Origin: PNON01 sp963757065
Lineage (GTDB): Bacteria; Chloroflexota; Anaerolineae; Anaerolineales; Anaerolineaceae
Direction: 5' to 3'
Assembly (NCBI GenBank): GCA_963757065.1
Contig: CAVWQC010000007.1
Location: forward strand, 62,001-126,000
DNA length: 64,000 nt
Part shown: piece after piece, positions 10,880 to 19,398 of the stretch
How positions within the stretch are numbered: the first letter of the stretch is position 1
Layout of the letters: every line of letters begins with the position of its first letter
The notes under the pieces: model-generated
Told to the model about the DNA's origin: nothing
The model's input: only the letters and a program-made list of their open reading frames with translations
Database searches by the model: none
Program-made: the position numbers and the translations under genes

Positions 10880-12718
10880 ATGGGAAATCCAACCACAATT
10901 CCACCCGGCACCACCTATGCAGCACACAAGTCCACCAGTAAGACCCTGCTCATTATTGGCATAGCTGCCATCAGCCTGGCCGTGCTGTGTTGTATTTGTT
11001 TCCTTAGCACCTGGATCATCGGAAATTTACTGCCCGGTGTGTATCAAAGCGGGTCTTCATCTTCCAGCAGCCAGCCGATGCTGGCAATTGCCATCCCCCG
11101 CGCCAACCCAACGACCTTTGCCTACTTGTTCATCGGTGATGCAGAGAAGGATGACTGGTTCCTGCCCGGGGATGCGTATTACATTGAGGCTGCGGGAGCG
11201 GATGACACGGTATATACCATCAGCTGGCAGCAAGTGAGGGGTACGAACGACCGGGTGGATCTGGAATCACTAATCCGTTCATCGGTCAATGAAACCGATC
11301 CTGACCGCAAGCAGGAGTTGATCCTTGTGGCCAATGCCATGGGCGGCATCCGCAGCGGTATGCTGGCTTTCCTGGAGGCAGCATCCGATGGTTTCACATC
11401 CCCGTTATTCGAACCTTCACCTGATATTTCACCTATCGAATTGCGATCCATCTATGAAAATTACGACTCCGTCCTTGATCAAGAGGACGCGATCCTGAAT
11501 GCGATCGTTGCATTGGAGATGCGCGCAGAAAATGCCGCCGGCAGTACCGGCTGCAGGCGAGTTTGCAAGCCGAAAGCTGGTATTAAGGAATCCATATTCG
11601 AGTTCTTTTTTGAAAGCAGGAATATAGACCGTCGTGCAGTGGATGACATCCTTGCGGGAGTTGGGGGGATGTCCGCAGAGGAGAAAATGGAAGCCTGGGA
11701 GTATATTCCCACCTCCACCACCGGGGGTGCGCAGTCATTTGATGAGTTGATCATCAAGCTGCAGAACGGGGAGCTCCAGGGTGAAGCCAACCGCATCCGC
11801 AACTCCCTGATGGATGAGCCTGCTTTTGTTGCCACCCTTGCGGATATCCGCAAGACCAATCGGCCGATGCTGCAAATCGCCTATGAAGAAGGCTCCAACC
11901 TGGTAGATAAAGGAGCGAATATGGAAGTGGAGATCATCAAACAGGTGCTCCAGTCCAGTTTTCCGGGGATCGAAGAAGGTTTTGACTATGCCGACAAGGT
12001 GAATGAATGGGTCGAATTGATCCACACTACCTATGAGAACCCTCTGGAAGGAGCTGCAGCATATGCCAGCAGCCAGGCGGAAGAGCGCATAAATGGCCAG
12101 ATCAAGGATAACCTGTTGGAGATGGGGTACGACGAGGATGCTGCCGGGGAGATGGCCGACACGATTACCGGTGAGATACTGAATCAGATCGTAAAACATA
12201 ACACTGAGGAGGAAGCGTTGACAGAGGAGCAGGAGGAAACGGAAGAAAGCCCGGAGCCTGAGAAAACCAAGACCGCCGACCATGAAAGGACTCCCACCGG
12301 AGCGTCTGCTACCTCTACTGTTCAAGACCGTGTGACGCTCAAAGGCAGCCTGGGTATCACCACTATTAATGTGTACGGGTATTGCACAATCCATAATGAT
12401 TGTACGATGGTGACTAACCAGGTGCAGTTAACCCTTTCGCCCGCGGGCGGACCAGTAAGCGGAATCGGTACCCTGGCAGCGGATGTGATCCAGCCGGAGT
12501 GGGCCTCGCAAGGTGTGTACCGTGCCACACATGCACTTTTATTTACAGGGCAGTGCAGCGATAATGGGTCCTGCCGGGGAACAGGCACCGGGGATATGGT
12601 TTTGGGAGCCATCAATGGTACATACACGTTCACCTGGGAAGGCCAATACTTTGAGGAAACCTTCAACGGGACTTTGACCTCTGAGGAATGGACTGTGGAG
12701 ATGACTTTGACGGAATGA
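10880..12718 (+). CDS. Membrane-anchored surface protein of unknown function, 612 aa
   Basis: A short cytoplasmic start is followed by one membrane helix (about residues 22-50, with CCICF), then a serine linker and a long extracytoplasmic part. Residues 100-420 are mainly helical and charged; a Glu-rich, Pro/Thr linker follows (about 445-480, EEQEETEESPEPEK), and the end is a beta-rich domain (about 485-612) with paired cysteines (YCTIHNDC, GQCSDNGSCRG). GGAGGAT sits 8 bases before the ATG. I do not recognise the family. The layout suggests a helical region displayed from the membrane with a C-terminal beta-sandwich. It stands alone between repeat clusters. Confidence 0.7.
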   Translation: MGNPTTIPPGTTYAAHKSTSKTLLIIGIAAISLAVLCCICFLSTWIIGNLLPGVYQSGSSSSSSQPMLAIAIPRANPTTFAYLFIGDAEKDDWFLPGDAYYIEAAGADDTVYTISWQQVRGTNDRVDLESLIRSSVNETDPDRKQELILVANAMGGIRSGMLAFLEAASDGFTSPLFEPSPDISPIELRSIYENYDSVLDQEDAILNAIVALEMRAENAAGSTGCRRVCKPKAGIKESIFEFFFESRNIDRRAVDDILAGVGGMSAEEKMEAWEYIPTSTTGGAQSFDELIIKLQNGELQGEANRIRNSLMDEPAFVATLADIRKTNRPMLQIAYEEGSNLVDKGANMEVEIIKQVLQSSFPGIEEGFDYADKVNEWVELIHTTYENPLEGAAAYASSQAEERINGQIKDNLLEMGYDEDAAGEMADTITGEILNQIVKHNTEEEALTEEQEETEESPEPEKTKTADHERTPTGASATSTVQDRVTLKGSLGITTINVYGYCTIHNDCTMVTNQVQLTLSPAGGPVSGIGTLAADVIQPEWASQGVYRATHALLFTGQCSDNGSCRGTGTGDMVLGAINGTYTFTWEGQYFEETFNGTLTSEEWTVEMTLTE

Positions 12719-12830
12719 TGCCACAGGATCCCGGATAAATAAATTAAGAACCCAGCTCGTAATCCCGGATTGCTTATTAATAAATAGTAAAATATATATT
12801 TACCGGGAGAATAAATGTTCTTGAAAGCTA

Positions 12831-12933
12831 TTTGTTGGGTATCGTAAAGTCTTTCCCACGGAGATGCTCCGCTTCGCTAAGCAATCGACAAGCTCAGGAA
12901 ACGGCTCGGGAACCGGCTCAACCCAACCTACAG
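12831..12933. repeat. Dispersed repeat family A, full-length copy
   Basis: About 100 bp from TTTGTTGGGTATCG to CTCAACCCAACCTACAGG (12917-12933), with the GATGCTCCGCTTCGCTAAG core shared with the copy at 9725-9768. Its right end carries CTA at 12928-12930, which on the minus strand is the TAG stop of the neighbouring hydrolase gene. Confidence 0.8.
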
Positions 12934-13878
12934 GGACAGCTTCGATTTGATATAGGCGATGATCTCATCCCAGGCCTGTGTCGCCTCGGGGAACATGGGC
13001 GCCAGTATGGGGAAACAGTGCACCATGCCCTCCCAGACGTGGAGGGTGACATCCACCCCGGCGTCTTTGGCCTTCTGCGCGAAGCTGATGGAATCATCCA
13101 GCAGGATCTCGTGGTCGCCGACCTCGATCAGGATGGGCGGCAGGCCGTGCAGGTCGCCGTACAGGGGCGAGATCCACGGGTTGGACGGGTCATTATTCCC
13201 GACATAGTAATCACCCCACACATCCCACGAACCCAGGGTGGAGATGTCGCGCATGGCATTGGTCCGGTAGGATTTCCCGGTGCGTTTCAGGTCGGTCCAG
13301 GGGGACAGCGCCACCCCGGCAGCCGGCAGGGGCAGGCCGGAATCGCGGATGGCCAGCAGGCTTGCCAGGCACAACCCGCCCCCGGCTGATTCACCCACGA
13401 TGATGGTATTGGCCGGGGCAACACCCTGATCCATCAGCCAGCGGTAGGCGGTGAGGGTATCCTCCATCCCGGCGGGGAAGGGATGCTCCGGCGCCAGGCG
13501 GTAATCATACAGCAGGGCACCGACCCCGGCGGCTTTCACGAATTTGGCCACGTGCATGCGGTGATCGACACAATTGCCGCTGACATAGCCGCCGCCGTGG
13601 GTGTAGAAGATGGCTTTGTCGGAGGCGGATGGCGAATCCGGGCTGCCGGCCGGGTGGATCCACTCGGCGGACAGGCCTTCGGGCAGGCCGGGAATATTTA
13701 CCGGGGAGACGACGATACCGGCCGGGATGGAGCCGAACTTTTTGGCGCCGTCTTCAAACTCTTTGCGCATCTGAATCATGGAGGTTTCGCGGGTGATGAC
13801 CTCGCGTTTGAATTGACCCTTGAACAGGTGCCGGTTCTGGATGCTAAAAATGACGATCTTGCTTTTAATGCTGGACAT
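12928..13878 (-). CDS. Alpha/beta hydrolase, hormone-sensitive lipase family
   Basis: A 316-aa esterase or lipase-like enzyme. It has the HSL oxyanion motif HGGGYVSGN, the nucleophile elbow GESAGG, a late aspartate in the LLDD region and a histidine in MVHCF near the C-terminus. Length and order fit bacterial HSL/Aes esterases. The ATG at 13878 is preferred over an upstream TTG, with AGGAG 10 bases before it. It lies 33 bp after a TetR gene on the same strand, so it is probably co-transcribed and controlled by it. Its TAG stop lies in a repeat element, so its tail may have been altered by that insertion. Clearly GC-richer than its surroundings. Confidence 0.85.
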   Translation of the reverse strand: MSSIKSKIVIFSIQNRHLFKGQFKREVITRETSMIQMRKEFEDGAKKFGSIPAGIVVSPVNIPGLPEGLSAEWIHPAGSPDSPSASDKAIFYTHGGGYVSGNCVDHRMHVAKFVKAAGVGALLYDYRLAPEHPFPAGMEDTLTAYRWLMDQGVAPANTIIVGESAGGGLCLASLLAIRDSGLPLPAAGVALSPWTDLKRTGKSYRTNAMRDISTLGSWDVWGDYYVGNNDPSNPWISPLYGDLHGLPPILIEVGDHEILLDDSISFAQKAKDAGVDVTLHVWEGMVHCFPILAPMFPEATQAWDEIIAYIKSKLSL

Positions 13879-13911
13879 TCTCAAATTACTCCTACATATT
13901 AATTAATAAAT

Positions 13912-14520
13912 TCAGGCTTTCGCCCCGTTCAGGAACAGGTCGACGCACCGGGTGATGGATCGATCCGCATCGAAACCGGCGGGGTCCAGGTACAGCGGCC
14001 GGATGGCAGCGATGAGGGCATATTCGAACAACCCGGCCAGGTGGTCTTCGGGCAGATCGGAGCGCAGTTCACGGCTTGCCTGCCCGAGTTCGATGATCTC
14101 GTGGATCAGGAAGGTCAGCCCGCTCTGCTCGGCTTCAGCGACCGGCTTGAAGGAGGTGACCTGCTTCATGCGGTAGACCATGAAGGCTTCGAAGATGTCC
14201 TTCTGCGCCTGCACGCCCTCGATGAGGACGCGGAACACCGCGGTCAGGCGCGAGCGGGTATCCGGCAGGCTGCGCAGGCGGGCGATGCGGTCATCGTTGC
14301 GCTGCTCGAAAGTGTGCTGGATGAAGGCGTTGATGATGGCCTCTTTGGCCGGGAAGTAGTTATACAGGGTGCCCTTGGCGATATCCACTTCTTCGGCGAT
14401 CTGCTCCATGGTGACGGCTTCGAGGCCGTAGCGGTTGAACAGCCCGACCGCGGCGGTGATGATGCGGCTGCGGGTCTCCCCTTTTTTTCTTTCCGTCCGG
14501 CTTGGTCGTTTTTGATCCAT
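13912..14520 (-). CDS. TetR/AcrR-family repressor
   Basis: A 202-aa regulator with an N-terminal helix-turn-helix (residues about 15-62: ITAAVGLFNRYG, then MEQIAEEVDIAKGTLYNYF) and a variable ligand-binding half. AAGGA precedes the ATG. Downstream on the same strand is an HSL-type hydrolase. Upstream lie a consensus promoter and an 18-nt perfect palindrome, so it probably represses its own operon. The inducer is unknown. Confidence 0.88.
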   Translation of the reverse strand: MDQKRPSRTERKKGETRSRIITAAVGLFNRYGLEAVTMEQIAEEVDIAKGTLYNYFPAKEAIINAFIQHTFEQRNDDRIARLRSLPDTRSRLTAVFRVLIEGVQAQKDIFEAFMVYRMKQVTSFKPVAEAEQSGLTFLIHEIIELGQASRELRSDLPEDHLAGLFEYALIAAIRPLYLDPAGFDADRSITRCVDLFLNGAKA

Positions 14521-14548
14521 GTGTTCCTTAGTTGTACGTTAGTTCATA

Positions 14549-14566
14549 ATTATACTATAGTATAAT
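14549..14566. promoter_or_regulatory. Perfect 18-nt palindrome, probable TetR operator
   Basis: ATTATACTATAGTATAAT is identical to its reverse complement. It lies between the promoter and the ATG of the TetR gene at 14520, where a bound repressor would block elongation or initiation. Confidence 0.6.
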
Positions 14567-14581
14567 AATGTACTACGTACT

Positions 14582-14609
14582 ATTATATGGAAGAATGTGT
14601 AGTTGTCAA
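14582..14609 (-). promoter_or_regulatory. Consensus sigma-70 promoter of the TetR-hydrolase operon
   Basis: On the minus strand TTGACA (14609-14604), 16-nt spacer, TATAAT (14587-14582): both hexamers perfect. It points at the TetR gene, giving a leader of about 55 nt. Confidence 0.75.
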
Positions 14610-14958
14610 GAGAGAGGATGGGAAATTGACGTAAATAAACACGCAGGTGGGGTTCCCCTCCGTTACCCTGCGGGTTTGCTAACACCGACGCGAATGGAGG
14701 CTCTTGCCGTACCAATTTACATGGAAGGGTGGACCTACGTGCCTTTCAGGCATGAGTTGTTCACTCCTTCCCTGGGCGATCTTATGCTTTAATCCACCAC
14801 ATAACCATGAATGAATGACATTTCCCCCGGATTGAACGGATTTTTAATACAACCTACTCGCCAGTCTGTATAATGATTTAGGCATGTTGAAATTTCAAAG
14901 CAAAATGCTTCACAATTAATGCATATTCTTGATGGAACTATCATTCGCGAGGTGATGG
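14610..14958. other. Gene-free stretch
   Basis: About 350 bp with no convincing coding region. A 74-aa open frame at 14568-14792 has no RBS, no recognisable domain and overlaps the promoter, so I do not count it. The right end carries the GAGGTG ribosome site of the next gene. Confidence 0.5.
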
Positions 14959-15294
14959 ATGGATAATCAAACGGATCAACCAACGAAACACCGCAGCCTG
15001 GTATGGCCGGTCACGCGGCTCGGCTGGTGGGCGATCGGCCTGGTGGCTCTTTACGCGATACTTTCGATCCTCAACACGGCAGTGTTCATGAGAGTGACAT
15101 TTTCAGAACAAGTGACCCGAACGGTACTGCCTTTTTATGGGATCTTCATGCTTTTATGCGGGCTTGCCGGTGCGATCATCGCCCTGGTGGCTATCATCCG
15201 GAAGAAGGAACACTCGATCCTCGTTTGGATCTGTCTGCTGCCGGGTTTATTTGTCCTGTTCCTTGTCTTCGGCGAGCTTTTGTCTCCCCATTAA
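14959..15294 (+). CDS. Small three-helix membrane protein
   Basis: A 111-aa protein: polar start (MDNQTDQPTKHRS), then three hydrophobic segments (about 20-44, 56-80, 86-106) with a KKE loop before the last. GAGGTG precedes the ATG. No family recognised; similar small proteins are common in Anaerolineae-type genomes. Alone in its orientation here. Confidence 0.6.
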   Translation: MDNQTDQPTKHRSLVWPVTRLGWWAIGLVALYAILSILNTAVFMRVTFSEQVTRTVLPFYGIFMLLCGLAGAIIALVAIIRKKEHSILVWICLLPGLFVLFLVFGELLSPH

Positions 15295-15513
15295 GTTCTG
15301 TTTTTTCTCATGTCAAATCCCATATCCCGGCAAATTACTGTGGGAGCGGGCTCAGACCTTGCCACTCTTTATTCTCAGCGTCCTCGCTTAGGAACATGCC
15401 ACAGTCCTACGGTGACGCTGAACCATAAGGGTTGATCCATTCTACATTCCCAATTCCCGTTTTAGAGCCTCTCATCTAATTTTTAATGGATGTATTGGGA
15501 ATGCATCAAAATA

Positions 15514-16186
15514 TTATTTCCCCGCCAGGACCACCTCCACCGGCAGGCCAAACATGGACATTTCTTTCACAGCTTCCACCCGGTAACCGGCAGCCACAAT
15601 TTCCTGCCGGGCGTAAATGGGGCGGCAGTCCACGTAGTTCGGCAGCCTGGCATGCGCCCATTCATACAACCGCACCATGAGAGCCGGGCTTTTCCGGTTT
15701 CGCCAGCGCCACCACGCACAGGCGTCCGCCGGGTCGCAGCACGCGCCTGCATTCTTTCAACACCAGCAGGGATCTCGGGCGTATCGAACAATTCGAGGGT
15801 GAAGCTGATGAAGACCGCATCAAAAAAGCTGTCTGCATACGGGAGCTGCGCGGCGTCTCCGCTGGTCAATTCCACCCTGTGGGCGAGGCCGGCGCGGGTC
15901 ACTTTTCCCTGCGCCACGTTCAGCATCCCATCCGAAAGGTCGATGCCGTACACCCTGCCGCGTCACCGACCGCCTGCGCCAGGGGAACCAGGCAACCCCC
16001 GGTGCCAAAGCCGATCTCCAGCACTTTTTCGCCCACGCTGACGGCCAGCATCTTCATCCCCATTTCCTTGTACTTTTTCTCAGCCGAACCGGAAAGGAGG
16101 TCGTATATTGAGCTCATTTTGTCATAAGCGGAGCGGGCTTGCGCTTTCGTCCGCGTCACCCTGCTGGGCTGTAATTCAACGCTCAT
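15514..16186 (-). CDS. UbiE/MenG-like SAM-dependent methyltransferase (three frameshifts)
   Basis: Transfers a methyl group from S-adenosylmethionine to an unknown, probably lipid-like acceptor. Joined, it has about 223 aa: motif I VLEIGFGTG, then GIDLSDGML, DAAQLPY, FDAVFISFTLELFD, a post-motif RVLRPGGRL and the UbiE-like end RLYEWAHARLPNYVDCRPIY. Three shifts must be corrected: a missing base near 15958, an extra base near 15763 and an extra C near 15686. The last moves the end to the TAA at 15514-15516, well beyond the apparent stop. It begins 8 bp after the B3/4 gene, so the two form an operon. Confidence 0.82.
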
Positions 16187-16194
16187 GGTTTCCC

Positions 16195-16875
16195 TTATGC
16201 GGTTAGAAGCTGGTGCTGTTCCACCACCGCATCCCGGGAAAACAGCCGGATATGCTCTTCGATCTGCTGTAATTGCGCCTCGACTACATCCGCGGGGACG
16301 CCTGGCGGGGCGTACGAAACATACAGCACATGCGTGGTCTCGGGTGTGATGGGCGAGCGGTTATCCTGCCCGTAAATGATGGAGCAGCAAATACCGTCCG
16401 CATCCTTCATGAGCATGTCGCCCGGTCGCATGGCTTTGGCTTCACCGCTCATCTGGACGATCTCATCGCCTTCGCGCGAGACATCAAAGAGGATGGGGTC
16501 GTGTAATTTTGCGACGTCATGCCCGGCGGTCAGCACCAGCGTATCCACTTCGGCGGTGAAGTTGGCATCCACCAGGGGCGAGACATTGGGCAGGCTCTTG
16601 CCTTTCAGCACGATCGACTCGAGCTGTAGCTGCACGTGGTAGGTCTTGTTGAACTTCTTATAGTAATTGTCGTAGGCGGTCATGACGGGCAGGGCCAGGA
16701 AGTCCGGGCGGGTGAAGCCGGCGTAGCGCTCCCGCAGGCGGGCTTCGGTCTCCCGTTTGCGAACCTCCAAGCGGTGAGAGGAGCGGGTGTTATCCACCCC
16801 CGACAGCTCGAGCAGGCCGATGATGCCCCCGGGGTGGGTGGTGTACCAATCTTGAGAGGCTGAAATTGTGAGCAT
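16195..16875 (-). CDS. B3/4 tRNA-binding-domain protein (PheT-beta-like)
   Basis: A 226-aa protein related to the B3/4 domain of phenylalanyl-tRNA synthetase beta chain, found alone in many bacteria and thought to act on misacylated tRNAs or in editing. Visible are the DNYYKKFNKTYHVQ region, SLPNVSPLVDANFTAEV, and GQDNRSPITPETTHVLYVSY, all typical. AAAGGAG lies before the ATG at 16875. First gene of an operon with the methyltransferase. The function is inferred from the family only. Confidence 0.8.
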   Translation of the reverse strand: MLTISASQDWYTTHPGGIIGLLELSGVDNTRSSHRLEVRKRETEARLRERYAGFTRPDFLALPVMTAYDNYYKKFNKTYHVQLQLESIVLKGKSLPNVSPLVDANFTAEVDTLVLTAGHDVAKLHDPILFDVSREGDEIVQMSGEAKAMRPGDMLMKDADGICCSIIYGQDNRSPITPETTHVLYVSYAPPGVPADVVEAQLQQIEEHIRLFSRDAVVEQHQLLTA

Positions 16876-16896
16876 GGTGAACTCCTTTTGGATCAT

Positions 16897-16945
16897 GGTG
16901 CATTGGGAATGCACCCTACAGCTATTTTGGTGCGTTGGGAACGCA
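16897..16945. repeat. Dispersed repeat family B, two units
   Basis: GGTGCATTGGGAATGCACC (16897-16915) is a palindrome with a GGG centre and is followed by CTACA. A second unit, GGTGCGTTGGGAACGCA, lies at 16929-16945. The same family occurs at 10618 and 17867. They lie between the start of the B3/4 gene and the UbiA gene. Confidence 0.75.
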
Positions 16946-16987
16946 AGTTACAACTGGAGTGAATATTAATTATATAGGTTTTCCAGA

Positions 16988-16993
16988 TATAAT
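16988..16993 (+). promoter_or_regulatory. -10 box six bases before the UbiA start
   Basis: TATAAT ends six bases before the ATG at 17000, so transcription would begin at or within a base of the start codon. There is no Shine-Dalgarno sequence in between. The -35 is weak (ATTAAT at 16965-16970). A leaderless mRNA is the simplest reading. Confidence 0.45.
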
Positions 16994-16999
16994 TTACGC

Positions 17000-17855
17000 A
17001 TGATCATCCAAAAAATGAAGGCATTCATCCGATTGATCCGGCCGGACCTGTCACTGGCTGCCGGGATCTGTGTCGTCGCCGGGCAGATACTGGCTGCCGG
17101 CAAATTGCCGCCGCTGGCTGTCGGGCTGCTGGGATTCATCACCGGATTTGCCCTGTCCGGCTCGGCGATCATCCTGAATGATTACTTCGACTACGAGGTG
17201 GACCTGATCAATGCACCTGAACGGCCGCTGCCATCCGGTGCAGTCAGCCGACCCGAAGCGCTGTGGTTCACGGTGGTGGTTACGCTGGCCGGATTGGTGT
17301 CAGCCTGGTCGCTCGGCACAGGATGCCCTGATCGTCAGCATCATCTTCTGGATCATCGGTTTTCTGTATAACTGGCGCTACAAACAATCCGGGCTGATCG
17401 GCAACCTGATGGTGTGCGCTTCGGTCGGCATCACCTTTATTCTGGGAGCCATGACCGTTCACGACCCGTGGAACCGGATCGTCTGGACCTTCAGCCTGAT
17501 CGCCTTCTTCTTTGACCTGGGGGAGGAGATCGCCGGAGATGCCATGGATATGGAAGGGGATAAGAAACGCGGCTCGCGTTCCATCGCGCTGCTCAAGGGG
17601 AAACGCTTTGCGTTGAGGATCACGATGGCGTGCTGGGTATTGGTCATATTGATCGGCTTGATACCGGTCATTCTCGGGTGGCTGGGGGTGACCTACCTGA
17701 TCTTCATCCTGTTCATGGATGCGCTGATCGTTTATTCCGGGGTGAGGTTATGGAGATCTCAGGATCCTGCCAGCGGCGTCAAAGCAATGCGGATGGCATA
17801 TATCGGATTAACCATCGGGATCGTCGCATTCCTGCTGGGGCAGTTTGTGAGGTAG
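17000..17855 (+). CDS. UbiA-family prenyltransferase (one frameshift)
   Basis: An integral membrane enzyme, about 284 aa joined, that moves a prenyl chain from its diphosphate to an acceptor. The first Asp motif is NDYFDYEVD (near residues 57-65), followed by NAPERPLPSG. The second is GDAMDMEGDKKRGSRS. This pairing is typical of the DGGGP synthase and related UbiA branch, so the acceptor may be a glycerol lipid, quinone or porphyrin. The frame shifts by one base near 17320, inside a membrane helix; SAWSLG joins DALIVSIIFW. Flanked on both sides by family B repeats. Confidence 0.85.
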
Positions 17856-17866
17856 GCTTATCCAGT

Positions 17867-17889
17867 GGTGCGTTGGGAACGGACCCTAC
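17867..17889. repeat. Dispersed repeat family B, single unit
   Basis: GGTGCGTTGGGAACGGACCC followed by TAC, in the same orientation as the units at 16897 and 16929, 12 bp after the UbiA stop. Confidence 0.7.
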
Positions 17890-18042
17890 GGCTGTACAAT
17901 CCTTCATAAAACATTATATAAAATTCAATTCCGTAAACAATCAGAACTCCGGTGTGCTATAATTATTTTAGAAACAAATAGTATTATAAGTAACTGTCCA
18001 TATCCATAAGAAAACCATACTACTATTACGAAAGGGAAAAAA

Positions 18043-18568
18043 ATGAGCCTATTCAGTAATATTCTCGAAAAACTTGGCCTTAAGAAACCGGCAGCCCCGG
18101 CTCCAAAACCCGGACCAACAGCAACTGCGACAGCAACGGTAAAACCAACACCGTCAGCGAGACCGTGGGAACCCACCGGAACCTCACCAACCCCGAAGCC
18201 ATCATCCACCACCCCCATGCCAACAGTACCCAAGTCGTACGTAGATTCACGCCCTGTACCTGATGCTTTTAAACAGGCTGCTGTTCCAGCTGTTGCACCG
18301 GTGGCAGATGGTCGATGTAGTCAGCAAGCTTGAAAAGCTGGCCAAAGACAACGGCGGCAAGCTCAAATGGAAAGCTTCGATCGTTGACCTGTTGAAGCTG
18401 CTCGGGATCGAGAGCAGCCTGGCCGCCCGCAAGGAACTTGCGGTGGAACTTGGATGCCCACCCGAGAAAATGAAAGATTCCGTGAACATGAACATCTGGC
18501 TGCACAAGACCGTCCTGCAAAAGATCGCAGAGAATGGCGGCAATATTCCAAAGGAACTGTTAGACTGA
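18043..18568 (+). CDS. DUF3597 domain protein (one frameshift)
   Basis: About 174 aa joined. The N-terminus MSLFSNILEKLGLKK is followed by a long Ala/Pro/Thr linker (to about residue 75) and the DUF3597 domain: MVDVVSKLEKLAKDNGGKL, then WKASIVDLLKLLGIESSLAARKEL and NIWLHKTVLQKIAENGG. The domain is predicted to be helical, with resemblance to LysM-associated proteins, but has no known activity. An extra G near 18303 breaks the frame in GTGGCAG. AAAGGG precedes the ATG, and a terminator follows at 18594. Confidence 0.82.
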
Positions 18569-18593
18569 TCAGCAGCACAACACAAAAGAATTC

Positions 18594-18624
18594 AAACGAC
18601 CTCAACTAATAGTTGAGGTCGTTT
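18594..18624 (+). terminator. Terminator after DUF3597 gene
   Basis: AAACGACCTCAACT pairs perfectly with AGTTGAGGTCGTTT around AATA, 25 bp after the stop codon; the loop side may serve the convergent DUF937 gene as well. Confidence 0.75.
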
Positions 18625-18661
18625 CATATACTGATGCAAGTTGTGTTTCGATTAATTGATC

Positions 18662-19246
18662 TTATTTCCCAAACAGTTTGCCGGCAAAACCAATGATCTC
18701 ATCCAGGGCAGAGCCATCACCGTTCGAGTCCAACAGGGTGTTCAAGGTGCTCATCATATCCGGAGCCGCCTGCTGGGTCTTCTTCTTTTGCACACCGAGG
18801 TAATTTGATAAGGCGTCTGCATCGAGTTTTGACTGCTTCTGCTTTTTACCCAAAGCGCCCATCAATAATGGGGCTGCGATCTGCAATAATTGAGCGATCT
18901 GATCACTCTGCATCCCCGTGCCCTTTGCCAGAGCCTGGGTGACGACCGGCTGCTGCCCGCCGAGGACATGCTCCAGAATCCCGGCGCCATTGGCGGCCTG
19001 CGGATTGGTTAGATATCCAGAGACATCCTTGAGGATGGATCCGTTGTGATCTTTTGCCAGGGCTTGATGCAGAGCCTGGGCGCCATCCGGTTGGGATGAG
19101 TTCTTTGCCAAAGCCGATACCAGCAATGGCAGCGCCATCGAAAGGGCGGATGAGGTATTCTGCTCGTTCGCACCGATCTGCTGGCTGATCTGGGATAGCC
19201 CATCGCCTGATAATTTATCCAATAACAATTGAGTGATCGTATTCAT
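18662..19246 (-). CDS. DUF937 protein
   Basis: A 194-aa helical, Gln/Ala-rich protein: start MNTITQLLLDKLSGDGLSQIS, the typical LLVSALAKNS...GAQALHQAL segment, HVLGGQQP, then LLQIAAPLLMGALGKKQKQ, ending with DSNGDGSALDEIIG. All are typical of DUF937 (YidB-like) proteins, whose function is unknown. GGAAGGG precedes the ATG. Convergent with the DUF3597 gene; both families occur in the same kinds of stress or envelope contexts. Confidence 0.82.
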   Translation of the reverse strand: MNTITQLLLDKLSGDGLSQISQQIGANEQNTSSALSMALPLLVSALAKNSSQPDGAQALHQALAKDHNGSILKDVSGYLTNPQAANGAGILEHVLGGQQPVVTQALAKGTGMQSDQIAQLLQIAAPLLMGALGKKQKQSKLDADALSNYLGVQKKKTQQAAPDMMSTLNTLLDSNGDGSALDEIIGFAGKLFGK

Positions 19247-19355
19247 ATTTTCCCTTCCTGTTTATTAATCATAAGGTAAGTTTATTCAATATGCTCGTGC
19301 TTATTCATTATAACCAATTCGTCCAGGTTGGAAGAGGGAGAAGTAACATCTTAAT

Positions 19356-19382
19356 AAAAAAACCCCGCCGGTGAAGGCGGGG
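19356..19382 (-). terminator. Strong terminator of the RRM gene
   Basis: On the minus strand a GC-only 7-bp stem (CCCCGCC / GGCGGGG) with a 6-nt loop is followed by seven T (19362-19356), 15 bp after the RRM stop codon. Confidence 0.85.
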
Positions 19383-19398
19383 TCAAATGCATCAATGT

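Noticed and set aside
12832..13389. Open frame of 185 aa on the + strand
   Set aside because: Antisense shadow of the HSL-type hydrolase plus repeat sequence; composition is low-complexity G/Q/D.
14041..14565. Open frame of 174 aa on the + strand
   Set aside because: Antisense to the TetR gene, whose helix-turn-helix is unmistakable.
14568..14792. 74-aa open frame
   Set aside because: No ribosome site, no recognisable domain, and it overlaps the TetR promoter.
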